Assembly: GCF_008831285.2 (NCBI RefSeq)
Contig: NC_045147.1
Location: 21,530,981 to 21,594,980, forward strand
From: Nymphaea colorata
Lineage: Eukaryota; Streptophyta; Magnoliopsida; Nymphaeales; Nymphaeaceae
Length of the DNA: 64,000 nt
Direction of reading: 5' to 3'
In this document: positions 13,027-24,427 of the stretch, piece by piece
Layout: every line of letters begins with the position of its first letter
Position numbering within the stretch: position 1 is the stretch's first letter
Translations under genes and position numbers: made by a program
The notes under the pieces: generated by a model
What the model was told of the DNA's origin: nothing
What the model saw: the letters and a program-made list of their open reading frames with translations, nothing else
Database searches by the model: none

Positions 13027-13548
13027 AAACCGAAAAGTATCCGACTGAAAATACAGAACTTTTGATTCTTACTAGAACTTGGCCTTAAGCATCTACAACA
13101 GTGCCTACCCACTGAAACTGCATAAATATGCTGATCTTGGTTCTGCCCTTGGCACAGATCCACACTGTCTTATTTACATATTAATTCCATCACATAATTT
13201 AGTGTGGTGCATGCTGATGCTCCTTAGACCAAAGTTTTTTTATGTTAACGCTACTTAGCCATAAATTTCTCTAGCTCCAATGCTGCCACCATGCAGGCCG
13301 AACCACAAGAACTGTGGTCTACCTTAGATTTAGCACGAGTCCACATCATCAAGAGCACTTTCTATTTAATTAGTTGAAATCTCAACTGCCTTTTTGTTGT
13401 CGCTTGGTTGTGCTATGCCCTTTAATAGCTGAGCTTTTACATCAATACTCAAACTGAACACTTTTCGTAATTTGGTAACAACAGGCAATTCTAAAAAATA
13501 AATAAAGACAGAAAAGTTCTACCCATTTTGAGCTCTTTCCTCCTCCTC

Positions 13549-13725
13549 AGAGGGGCGGAGCCAAGGTAGCGCTTGCTTGACCCTGACCTCAGCTCAAAAA
13601 AAAAATACGTGTAAATTTTAAAAAAAAATATTTGTTTTATATAAAAATTTTAAAAAATAATATTTCGGCCCTAATAAAAAATTAAAAACTTTAATTCGGC
13701 CAAAAAATTTCTGTCTCCTCCCTTG
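13549..13725 (+). mobile_element. CAGGGGC-family MITE-like element, copy 3
   Basis: Starts AGAGGGGCGGAGCCAAGGTAG and ends AAAAAATTTCTGTCTCCTCCCTTG. The interior shares the A-run, ATATTTCGGCCC and TTTAATTCGGCC with copy 1 in the same order. This is one of the best preserved forward copies. Confidence 0.65.
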
Positions 13726-14705
13726 CTCAAAAAGGTCCCCAATAACAACCACAACATTATGATGTCTGTAGGGATCTCTGAGACAGCTATGAAAGAATGA
13801 TTAAGTTTTGTTAGCAGAAGTATTGTGTCACGTCCCAATCAGATGACCTTTTTTTCTTCAATGTTGACAATTTGCGATGATCGTCGGTCCATCTAACTTT
13901 CTTTCTTTTATTGTTCAACACTTGGAAGACGCCAAGACGGACACTTGATTTGGTTCGGACGCTCTTGTCCGGACCCAGATGTGCCACGTTCAACACGACT
14001 CTACTTCAACGTCTTGTGCAAAGATCGGTTCGCCGTTCCTTTCGGCCCAAAATCATCAGTAGGTCGATTTCCATCGGTGATGTAGAAATGATGAGGATGT
14101 CGATAGATGTAATTCGCACTGGATGATCTTTATCATTATCGGATGTTCATATATTCATATTTAAATGGTGTACCATATCTGAGTTTGACTCTTAAATTCA
14201 CAACCAAGTTCGATTTAGAATTCGAAATTCAATTTAGCCGCTAATTCTTAAATAACGAACTTTTGAGATGCATGAATATTATATATAGAAAAAAAAATTA
14301 TTTAGTCACACTGATGCTTATCCAATCTTCCAGTCAGGTATTTATTTAAAATTGAATCTGATCGGATGTCATTTCTTTAAAAACTGAACTTCGATTTAAT
14401 TTCTTGATCAAATGTTTAATGTTTTTCATATCCAGCTGATTGGAAGCAGTTCAGCCAAATACCATACCTGACTCTGATCTATTGACATCCATAAAATTAA
14501 TGTGAAATGAAGATAGAAAATTAAATGAAATTATTTTTATATGTATTCAGCAATGTTGCTTAGCTAAGTTGGCATTTGACCGCATCCATCTGATTAGCTT
14601 GTTGAATCGATTCATACCATGGCGACGAATATCTAAGTTTTTGAAAGCCCTTCACGAAAGAAGTGAGAAAAAGGACATTTTAAAATCATTTATTTGAGAA
14701 AAAAC

Positions 14706-14729
14706 ATATATATATATATATATATATAT
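14706..14729. repeat. (TA)n microsatellite
   Basis: Uninterrupted TA dinucleotides in intergenic DNA. Confidence 0.9.
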
Positions 14730-15086
14730 GTGTGAGAATTGGGACGGGTCACATGTGGATCCAGGCAGATCCGGGCCTACGACTTGGCCGTACTTTTATC
14801 ATGAATGCCAATGTCAGATGTGCATTGAATGGAATAGTCAGGACTTTCCGGTGCATCTCATCCAGCAAACATTGGAGCCATCTTAGAAGCCAATATTTAA
14901 CAAAAATGCTCATTGATTTTTTAGAAACGAACAAAATACTACCTCATGTTTTATTAATGTACGTTTTGCCGCTTGAGTTGAAAGATATATATTGCTTTGA
15001 TGGGCATAACTCAAACGGGCCAGCTTATTTGAACCTGTGGGGGATCATGCTCTTATATCATAAGGGAGTGGGTCAGTTGAAGCACG

Positions 15087-15236
15087 CAGGGGCCGAAGCC
15101 AAAAATTTTTCATTAAAGAAACCAAATTATAGTTTTGAAATTTTATTAGACGTTGAAATATAATTTTTTAAAATTTCATATAAAGTTAAATGAAAATTTT
15201 TAAACTGCTTGTAATTTTATAGCTCCCCGACTTTGG
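15087..15236 (-). mobile_element. CAGGGGC-family element, degraded copy
   Basis: Starts CAGGGGCCGAAGCCAAAAATTTTTCATTAAAG, the reverse-oriented family end, and then follows AT-rich family-like sequence (AAATTTCATATAAAG). The far end (TAGCTCCCCGACTTTGG) is only faintly similar to the family right end. Confidence 0.4.
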
Positions 15237-15984
15237 AACTATCTCCCCACTTATTACTAGTGCAGCTCCGTAGGACAATGAAGGGAGCTTTGGCTCTCCT
15301 TAGAACAGTTGGATTAACTCTCTCATCACTCGCCCAAGATAAAGTGTACATCACATTGAAAATGAAATTGGCAGCTGAGTGAATCTTCTCCAAAACTTTG
15401 GCAACTTTCCTTCAGTAAAATAGTCATTCTAGAACTACCATGATTGTGAATATCTAAGAAAGTAACCTCATTTTGTCGCGGCAAGTCACAAAGTAGTAAG
15501 AAAATGACAACTGTGACAACACTTACCTCCTCCGCAACTCATAATTTTACTTGTCTCAATAGTTTGTAGGTTATTTTTACGATATATTTTACATTTTTCC
15601 ATACGTAACTGGTGATTCGGGGAAAAATATTGAAATCATTTAAATAAAATAAAAAGAACAAAACTTTGAATTATTTAACCATAATAATCATATGTAAACT
15701 ATATGTGACACATTGCCCAATGATTTGAATTGGTTTGCCACTTGTTCAACTCAAATCAATAGATTTTTGTTTTAACGTCATGTCATTCGTGTTGTGCCTT
15801 TATCTCTATCTCTAACCAGTAATGAACTGGAACAAGAGCCGCTAGTGTAACCTCACAAATTTAGTTTAATATATATGTTAATGTTTTGATATATTATTAT
15901 TATTATTATGCATGTAGTGCTCCAAACAAATTAAAGTTATTGAATAAATGCCCCGTAGAAAAAATTTCTAACTCTGCTATTGTC

Positions 15985-16060
15985 TAAGGGGTGCAGCATA
16001 GATAGTTGGGTAGGTGGTCGCATATAAAGATGTGTCATCGGTTTAATTCTCATGAGTATT
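15985..16060 (+). repeat. Possible tRNA-derived SINE head
   Basis: TAGTTGGGTAGGTGG resembles a Pol III A box and CGGTTTAATTCTC, about 35 bases later, resembles a B box, the spacing seen in tRNA-derived SINEs. The segment does not fold as a normal tRNA. Weak call from motifs alone. Confidence 0.3.
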
Positions 16061-17651
16061 ATTCTTCCATACTGTATAGAGTGTGATTGTGACATTTTAG
16101 TTTTTGCCTTGTTCACCGAGAACCGAAAAAAATAAAGTAAAATCATATGAAGTCGAAGTTTTGCTCAATCACATCAAAACAACTTGGATCCAAAAGGACT
16201 GAGCCCCAAAACTGGACCATTTCAAGCTTTTGTTTGAAGGGGTCCACTGGTGCTGGACCACACAAAAGGCACCAATGAGTTGGGGGGAAACTATATATGA
16301 TCATGGAACCTCCTTTTCTTTTGTGACTACTACTTTTTTTTTTCCCTCTCTTTTTGCACCATTAAACAAAAAGAAAGGTTGATATTTCTTACTGCAATCA
16401 TGAGCCACAACCTTCTTCCTCAAATTCATGGAATAGTCAAAACCAAGGCAAGACTTCTCCCCCTTCCTCTCAAGGAGTTCAAAAAAGAAAGGAAGAAAGA
16501 AAGAGAGAGAGGAGATATAAAGTGTTGGATTCCTTAATGAAATATTCTTCTATGTGACACAAAGCAACAAGCTACACCCTGACTTGAATTCAAAGCAAAA
16601 AATTCTTTGTCCTTTTGAACTAGTATGGACTACTAGGATTATTTTACTATGAAGGGGATTTTATATATTTTTTTTTAAATTTTTATAGGTCAAATTAAAA
16701 GTTTTAAATATTCACAGGTAAAAATCAAAATTTTAATTTGCAAAATCTCAATAGCAAGCTTCGCCAAGCTACCAAAAGAAGACCATGTATCATGTCACTT
16801 ATACTTTTCACTCTTAGTTTCCTCTTTTAATCATGGAATCCAGGCTTCCAATTGAAACATTTCAAATTGATCAACCATTGTCCAAGTCTTCAGTGGAAAA
16901 AGGGAAAAGAAGGTGTGAGGCATGCTCCATTATTCCTTCTTGAATGCCTTTGCAAAGGGTCAAGATTAGTTAAACTACTTATAGGCCTCATCAGAAATTT
17001 TTTTATTTTATATCATTTTCTTAACTTACTTACTTAGACATAATCTGTTTGGTGTAGTGTCATTATAGACAAGATCAGAAAAAATGCATTCTTTTCTTAC
17101 TTTCTAGAAGGTGCCCTTAAATCAAGTAAATTACCTTTCAAATGAGCTATTGCAAAGATTTTTCTGACTTATTTTCTAAAAATGTTATTTTAGTCATTCA
17201 TTCATATATATATAATATAAGCACAAACTTGAAAAAACCAAATGATATCTAAATCCGAGTGAAAAGATCTGAACTCGAATGCAGGTGCGGTTCCAATTTT
17301 ATCTGATCCGGTGAAACTGGATCCGGAATGTGTGTAACATCAGACAAGTTAGCCTAATCTGGTCTGGATCCGGTTCCCGACTTGCATGAACCCATTCAAC
17401 GTTGAAGCTCGACTTCAAGTATGATTAAGCTAAGATCATACTGGATCGACTTAGTATTACACACATCCTATCCGACCCGCCTCTGGTTGGCTTCTTAGGA
17501 GAAATACATAAGGTTTGAAGTCTCAAATCAACAACAGCAGAACTTCAATGGAGGGAAAAGTTGGTGGTAGCCCTAACAACCTGAGATATGCTACTCAATG
17601 TTGCCACAGCATATCTTTTCTTGAATTAGGTGGTCTTCCATTAGCCAAAAG

Positions 17652-17652
<1 letters not shown>

Positions 17653-17684
<32 letters not shown>

Positions 17685-17738
17685 ATATATATATATATAA
17701 ACAAAATTCAGCAACACATATATATATATATATATATT
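17653..17738. repeat. Compound (CT)n-(TA)n microsatellites
   Basis: CT at 17653-17682, TA at 17684-17699 and a second TA tract at 17719-17738. Confidence 0.95.
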
Positions 17739-17825
17739 GTAAGATCCATTAAACCCAATTTTACAAAATTCAGCAAAAGAAAAGACAACAAAATATAAAG
17801 AATATATATAAGAGAGAGAGGAGAG

Positions 17826-17990
17826 AGGGGCAGAATGGGGTTAAGACCCGGCCACATTAGCCGCAAGAAGGCCAAGCCTCAACCCAAATCAACATTCATC
17901 AAAATAGCACCTTTGAGAATCGAATCGAGGATGTGATTAATGCACACCGCACCGCACACCCTGAACTATTGCGCTACCAATCACTTGGTA
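17826..17990 (-). repeat. Possible tRNA-derived SINE
   Basis: Read on the minus strand, the segment opens ACCAAGTGATTGGTAGCGCA, resembling an A box, and about 50 bases later has CCTCGATTCGATTCTC, resembling a B box. It is followed by a GC-richer body and a tail of CT and TA simple repeats. The layout suits a SINE inserted on the minus strand, but I see no clear target duplication. Confidence 0.4.
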
Positions 17991-17991
17991 T

Positions 17992-18016
17992 GAGAGAGAG
18001 AGAGAGAGAGAGAGAG
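17992..18016. repeat. (GA)n microsatellite
   Basis: Uninterrupted GA dinucleotides abutting the start of the SINE-like element. Confidence 0.9.
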
Positions 18017-18730
18017 GGAAACTTTGCAGTGATGATTGGAGTGCAGACAAAAGGAAAAGATGGGTTGTTGCATATTGCACAAGATCAAACAATGCATTCA
18101 AATAAAAAGGCAAGGCAACGTTTTAAGCAAGTGCTTCTTCCAGCCATTTTTGTCAATTGCTAAATGCAAATGTAGGTGTCTGTCTAGTTGTTAGCCAACA
18201 CGCGCACGACGACCCGGATATCCCCCCACTCATTTACTCTCTCTCTCTCTCTCTCAATTAAATCCAAACCGCATCAAATTCGGCTGTAATCTTTCCGCAA
18301 AAATATTATTTGCAAGTTGAAAAAGCTGCTGCATCCTTCCAAAAAAACAAAAATTGTTCCCAATAATTTGAACAGTGATCTTCACTTAACTACTGATCGT
18401 GCCAAATCAAGCCGTGTGGGTCCGTTTTCTTTTTCTTGTTGAGATAATGTGCAACTGTAACGCGTTGGTGCATGCATGCATGCACACGCACACACATATA
18501 TGTTCTTGTTCCCTGTCATCCCCAAGTGTTCTATGTGTGACCAGACCTTTTTCGCGGAGAAATTAGTTCAATATGTGTTTTGGAAGAAATTTTAATCCGT
18601 TTAACCTTTCGGCAGTGTAAAACCTCCGAGGTTTAAGCTAATAGTATCGTCAAACTAATGATCTCATTTTTTTGTCTCACTTTTCATTGGAAAGCTGACC
18701 CTTCTTTTATACAATGAAGCGCCATCTCAT

Positions 18731-18924
18731 CAGGGGCCAAGTTAAAAATTTTTCATGAGTGGGGCCGAATTAAAGTTTTTAAATTTTGACACCGACCGAA
18801 ATATCATTTTTTAAAATTTTTATATAGGACAATTAAAATTTTCTAAAACTTACATGTAAATTTTAAAAAAAAAATTAAGGTAAGGCCAAAGGCTCATGCG
18901 GGCCCCCCTTTGGCTCCACCCCTG
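18731..18924 (-). mobile_element. CAGGGGC-family MITE-like element, best-preserved copy
   Basis: Begins CAGGGGCCAAG and ends CTTTGGCTCCACCCCTG, so both ends keep the CAGGGG/CCCCTG inverted repeat. The interior is the reverse complement of copies 1 and 3: GGGGCCGAATTAAAG, CCGAAATATCATTTTT and TTACATGTAAATTTT. At 194 bases and without coding capacity, it looks like a non-autonomous DNA transposon. Confidence 0.7.
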
Positions 18925-19148
18925 CTTATGGTGGGTGGCAATGGCTCCAATACTTCCTTCTAAATTTGAATTCGATTGGTTCGGTCCAATGGCAAATCTC
19001 AATTTGCTTAACGATTTTCAAATATGGTTCAAATCTACCTAACCATTATCTGGATTTGATTTCACATCGAATCTGGTTCAAGCAACGTCTGGTTAGTTGA
19101 ATATGATAGATCGCCGCCACGTCAATAGAGGTGATTTGAGAATATTGG

Positions 19149-19492
19149 GAATCTCAGATCAGATCTGCTGATTTATTACATCTTGATAAAAACCAGTGTT
19201 TGTTTAGGGATCTTAGATCGGCCTTGGATGTAAAATCCAATACTTATCAAACACACCCTCGGCCATGCATGCGACATGAAGCATTTTGTCAGTTGGAAAC
19301 TTGTCAGTCTATGTCAGGAAAAAAAAAAAGTTATGAAAGTAGAAGAGGTAAATGGGAGCAATATTGTGAAGACAAAGGCTGGATTTGATAGCTTTAGATA
19401 TCGGATCCAAGGCCGATCTGTAATCCGCATCAGAAGAAATCCATGGCTTAAGCAAGCAGTGGATTCCATTCACAACGTTAGATCTGAGATTC
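19149..19492. repeat. Large imperfect inverted repeat (MITE-like)
   Basis: GAATCTCAGATC at 19149-19160 is the exact reverse complement of 19481-19492, and GATCGGCCTTGGAT at 19216-19229 is the exact reverse complement of 19405-19418. Two nested matches at nearly symmetric positions point to one hairpin-type element of about 345 bases. It has no coding content. Its superfamily is unknown. Confidence 0.55.
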
Positions 19493-20818
19493 AAAACTAT
19501 GGTAATTCGTGGTTTTAAGATCTCAATATCAGTTGGTGGAAAATTTGGAAATGTCGGGTCAGTCTAGCGCTCCAGATCCAACTCATTTGAGCCGGCGAGC
19601 AAATGGATCGGGTATTCAGGCTTCAGATTACGCTAGTTAGGTCCAAATTCGTCAGATCCCGACTCACCTAATGGAGATTTATTCTATTCGCTCGCGTTTT
19701 CCGTGTGCACCGGGTCTGGTTGCTCTTTCCAGCCCAGATCCGGATTCATTTTGGGATTAAACTTTGAAACACGTATCCAACCAACCATCACTTAACAGAT
19801 CCAAACCCGAAATATTGAGATCCACGTTACCGGCCCTGAAACCCAGGGGGACGGTCAAAAGCCAGAAGCCGAACATGGACATCTTGTAAATATCTGTAAA
19901 GTTATGGGTACTTGTGCATTTCAGCTTTGGATTTCCGTTTTCCTGCTCAGATGACGTCTACGTTTCGGGCGTTGTGCGAGCACGCACGTTCCAAAACCAA
20001 CTTCGTACTTCATACTAAATTTCAAGAATGCCATCACCTTTTGATCGCCCGTACAGTGCGCGCACCCTGTTCATGTGACCAAAAGCTCATGAAAATAAAC
20101 GTATTATGGTCATGTTGCGGTTGATGTTCCCTTTTGGGAAAAAGCTTTTTCTATATCATCAATTTTTTAATAAATAGTTGATGTACTATGTCCCTTTAAA
20201 AAATGTGGTGCTGCCCAACTCCTGAGCGAGAAAAAAAAAAAATTGGGAGGCATTTTACATGTAAATATGCAAAAATTTGGAGTTAACCAATATGCAAATA
20301 AGAAATTTTTATTGAGCTGTGTGGGCAATTGCCCCCATGTGGCTCCCCATGCCTTGAAGCAAATATATTAAAAATTGAGATGACAAAACTCCACGTCAAA
20401 TTCCGCTTTTTTAAATAAGCTTGCGACCGATTGGGGCCTAATTAGATCCAGATGTGACAAAACTCTCTTACCAGACTTCATTCTTTTGCAACGGATCGGT
20501 TGTAATGAATGCCCTTAATATATTATTCATTCGAATAAAATTAAGTATTTTATTTTTTTGTTACGTGATTATCTTAAATTTAGAGTTCTTAATCGGTTTG
20601 GATTCAATGCTCAAATAATGTGCTAACATTTTTAAATTGTTTTTGATTAAATATATCGGCCGATGCAGAGTTGTATGAGTTGATATGGGCCGACTCAACG
20701 TGTTATGTCGGCCCCTATATTTCATTGACAACCTGCATAGTATCCATATGTTAAAAAATGTGACCTTCACTAACTAAATGGGCTTAATCGGTTTTATTTG
20801 GTATGTATGTATGTGCGT

Positions 20819-20843
20819 ATTATATATATATATATATATATAA
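20819..20843. repeat. (TA)n microsatellite
   Basis: Uninterrupted TA dinucleotides in intergenic DNA. Confidence 0.9.
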
Positions 20844-22477
20844 GGTCTCATTGCACACTAAGTCGTGACACATTTTAGTTGAATATTTTTGTTTTAGGTA
20901 CTATTCTACAAAGTAACTGTATATATTGACATAATGTTATTATTAAAAACTTGGGAATCAAAAGGAGAAGCATATTTTTCAAGATGTGGGTTCTAACCTG
21001 ATAATGCTCACTTTGTTAAATTTTTAATAAAAGAAGATCTATACATTACCAGAAAGCGAGATATGGGCGGAACTTGTTAAATTTCTAAATGTTTACAATG
21101 ATCTACACATTAGAGAAAACCTGAGAAATTTTAATACTCAAGTCTCAAAATGAGGAGACGACATCCATAAAACTAGTTTTGCGGACATAAAGTAAAGATC
21201 TGGATGCATTATCAGAGCATGTTTCGTTTAGGCAGACAGTATGCTGATGATTAATTAAATCCGCAGATTTAATATGCAAAGAACCAGAAAAGGCTGCTCG
21301 ACCAAATCAGAAATATGATAGCAAAGAAATTGCTCTTGAAACTAACCTGTTTTCATCAATTGACTTAGATTCACGTCCCACAAGCGATGACACAAGGATT
21401 TGGCGTCTGCACCTACGACTCTCAAAACTCAACTCTCTATCTATCCACAGTAATTGTTCTCAGCCATTCAATACCCGTCGAGTCAAGGAGCATCGGATGC
21501 TGCCTCAAGGAAGGTTGGTCAAGCAAGGAAACTCGAGCAATGATCTCACGGAGGACCCACTGAAAACCAGACACCATACATGGTGCTTTGTATCATAACC
21601 ATGATGCCTTGGGTTCTGTGGCCGCCCTGCTACATCATCTCCCCAGCAGGTGATCGTAGGCCTACCACCTCTCTCACACACACTGGATTCTGACAGGGCG
21701 AAGATAAATTTTATACTTCAAACTTTAAATTATTTTTTCATGTATTTAAATGATATTTTTGCAATATTGTCAGGTGGAGAGGATCGAGTTTTATACTTGC
21801 ATCAGTGAATCGATCTTTTTACATAATTAAGAATAAGCAAGAAGCTATTTAAAGTAATTCAACCCATCAGGGAAAAGGTCAGAGATCAAAAACCATTTGC
21901 TTTTTTGCTTTTGCGGGGAAGAAAAATCAATTCAAAACTTGCTCACAATATGAGGCCTCCGCGAGATCTTGGTCCTAGATTGCCGTCTACCCGTGTGACA
22001 AAAGAATATGCCTTTTTTGTTTTCCCCTTGGGTGCTTCTTAGTTGGCTTTCAAGATGCAGGGGTATTACCATAATTTGCCATTGGGCGTGCTTCATTTTT
22101 GTCTAAACTGATTTATACTCCCCCGAACATCCTTATTCTTTTCTTGGCATCGATGCCTCTTTGGTGTAACTTCATTTGAGGTGTGATCTTTGTAAGAAAG
22201 GTGTGATGTTGGGGTAGCCATGACGAAAATAGAATTCTGACTTCCTCTTTGGAAAATGGGTGTCAGGCAGTTTTAGTGGCAAGTAGACGTGAAGGGTGGG
22301 AACAAGAAAAGTTGAGTTTTCGGCTTTTGGTGGGGAGTGTAGGGGTCAGGGAGGAGGAACCCTAATCATAAAAGGGTCAGATCTTTCGTGGGTGTTATGG
22401 GATTTCATGATCTGGGCGTTGCTTTATTTGCGGGTACGGTTGTTGGGGGCTCATAGTTTCTTTTGGAGGATTTGAAG

Positions 22478-24380
22478 ATGAGTTGCTTCCCGTGCTTTGG
22501 ATCCAAGAAGGAGGATGTGAATCCTGCGAAGCCTGAGGGTGGGAAGGATATTAGGAAGGATGGGCAGGTTTCAACTGGTTCTCATATCAGCAGAGTTAGC
22601 TCAGGTTAGATTGCTTTGGGCAAGAAATTGTTGCGCATTCAGTTAATTATTTCTCCTGCTTGTAGCTTGTGTTGTTCTTGTTAGTTGCTTGATGGGCTTT
22701 GCTTTTCATGTGCGAAAATGATGGTGGCGGTTGTTGTAGCTGTTGCACTTGTTCGATACATTATAATTTTCAAGCACTTCTTTTCCTTTTCTCTACAGAA
22801 AGCGTGTCCTCGATCTATTAAAATTGTAGAGTGAATTGCTTCTGCAGCTCTGCTCTTTAATCTGGAATCTGGTTTTTTAGTTGGTTTTTCGTTTATGGCC
22901 AAATTGATATGGTGTCCACTTTCATTGTTATCTTCTTCCACTTGGATGGATGATTTGCGGTCCTTTTACTTTATAGAGGACGTTCATAGAGAGAAAAGTG
23001 GATTTTGATTTATGCGTACTGTAAATTATCGGAATTGGTAATGTAATGAATGTGATGGAAGTATACTTTTGTCCTTGTAAATTTTGAAAGTGCGTAAAAT
23101 TTAGGTGGGTGTTGCCGATTTCAAAGTTTAATCTGCTATGACTTTATCTGATTCACTTTAATCTTTATATCAAAATTGTGAAATTGTTTTTGTTTGAGTT
23201 AAAATGCAGAAAAATTGAAATCTAGAAGCGTCAATGATTCTAAGAAGGAAAGTTCTGCTCCTGGATCTACGCCAAATATTGCTGCTCAAACATTTACCTT
23301 TCGGGAGCTCGCTGTGGCAACCAAGAATTTTCGGCAGGAATGCCTTTTGGGCGAGGGTGGTTTTGGCCGGGTTTATAAGGGTCGGCTGGAGACTGGACAG
23401 GTTTAGTTCTTTTCTCGTTTGATTGTTGTGTCTACAGATCTGCTAATAATTTATGGGTAACGAAAAATGACAGAAGCTCCTGTGTGAATTGGGAGTACCT
23501 CGGATAATGTACATTAAGCTTCCTGTTTCTCAAGGGTGCATTACCTTTTTAGCTTGTCAGAAGCCATCTACTTGCTTTCACGAACCATGTCCATCGAATT
23601 TGTTCTTCTAATAGTGTGCAACTTAGAATGGTGTTGGACGGACTAATGCTTGAGCCAATTTCTGGATGGTGACCCAAGTACTTGGGAATGTTGCAGGTGG
23701 TTGCCGTGAAGCAACTTGATAGAAATGGCCTACAGGGAAACAGGGAGTTCTTGGTGGAGGTTTTAATGCTTAGCCTTTTGCATCATCCGAATCTTGTGAA
23801 TTTGATTGGTTATTGTGCTGATGGGGATCAGCGGCTTCTAGTCTATGAGTTTATGCCATTGGGTTCATTGGAGGATCATTTACATGGTGAGATTTGAACT
23901 TGGTTTTTTGTATCATACTCTAATTTTGTCAGTTCTTCATTATATTGTAGTCTATATTGGGAACTAAATAAGTTTTTGGTGTTTAATTGTGCCAAACTAT
24001 TAACTTTGTTGCACTGTGATGACAGAATATGGTCTAAAATATCTATCATTTGAATCAACTCAATGATGTTTCACCCTTCACACCATAGGTCCTGTTACTA
24101 AATTGCAATTGATTGTCTTGAGGAAGGATCTTAAAATGCATTGTCTTGCATGTCATTCATCCAATACTCTTCTGCAATTTAGTCTGATCTGACTGACCAG
24201 ATTGCTTATTAGCTTTATCATACCCTGAGAGACACCCATGTCAATGCAGCTAGACGTGGGTACAGAATGGGATACAGTTGACTGATTTGTGGTATTTTAT
24301 TTGGTATTTTTTGCTTGATAATCTGTATTTATGAATACAAATAATGAATATATGTATTGTTTGCTTAGAATCCTTTAGTT

Positions 24381-24427
<47 letters not shown>

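Larger units (their letters stand above)
10007..22477. other. Gene-free region, MUB to PBL27-like kinase
   Basis: About 12.5 kb in which I can support no gene. The left end is the MUB 3' region. The rest holds copies of the CAGGGGC-ended family (12888-13026, 13549-13725, 15087-15236, 18731-18924), an AT-rich palindromic block (11240-11680), a large inverted repeat (19149-19492), possible SINE pieces (15985-16060, 17826-17990), microsatellites, and degenerate low-copy stretches rich in GGATC and TTCGA words (14160-14480, 17240-17480, 18960-19130, 19540-19840) that look like old retroelement remnants. The longest open frame, 14732-15163, runs into a repeat and has no family resemblance. The part at 21300-21680 has mixed composition and is unassigned. 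From about 22080 on is the kinase promoter and leader. Confidence 0.55.

Noticed and set aside
14732-15163. 143-codon plus-strand frame
   Set aside because: No recognisable domain. It follows a TA microsatellite and its 3' part overlaps a transposon fragment.
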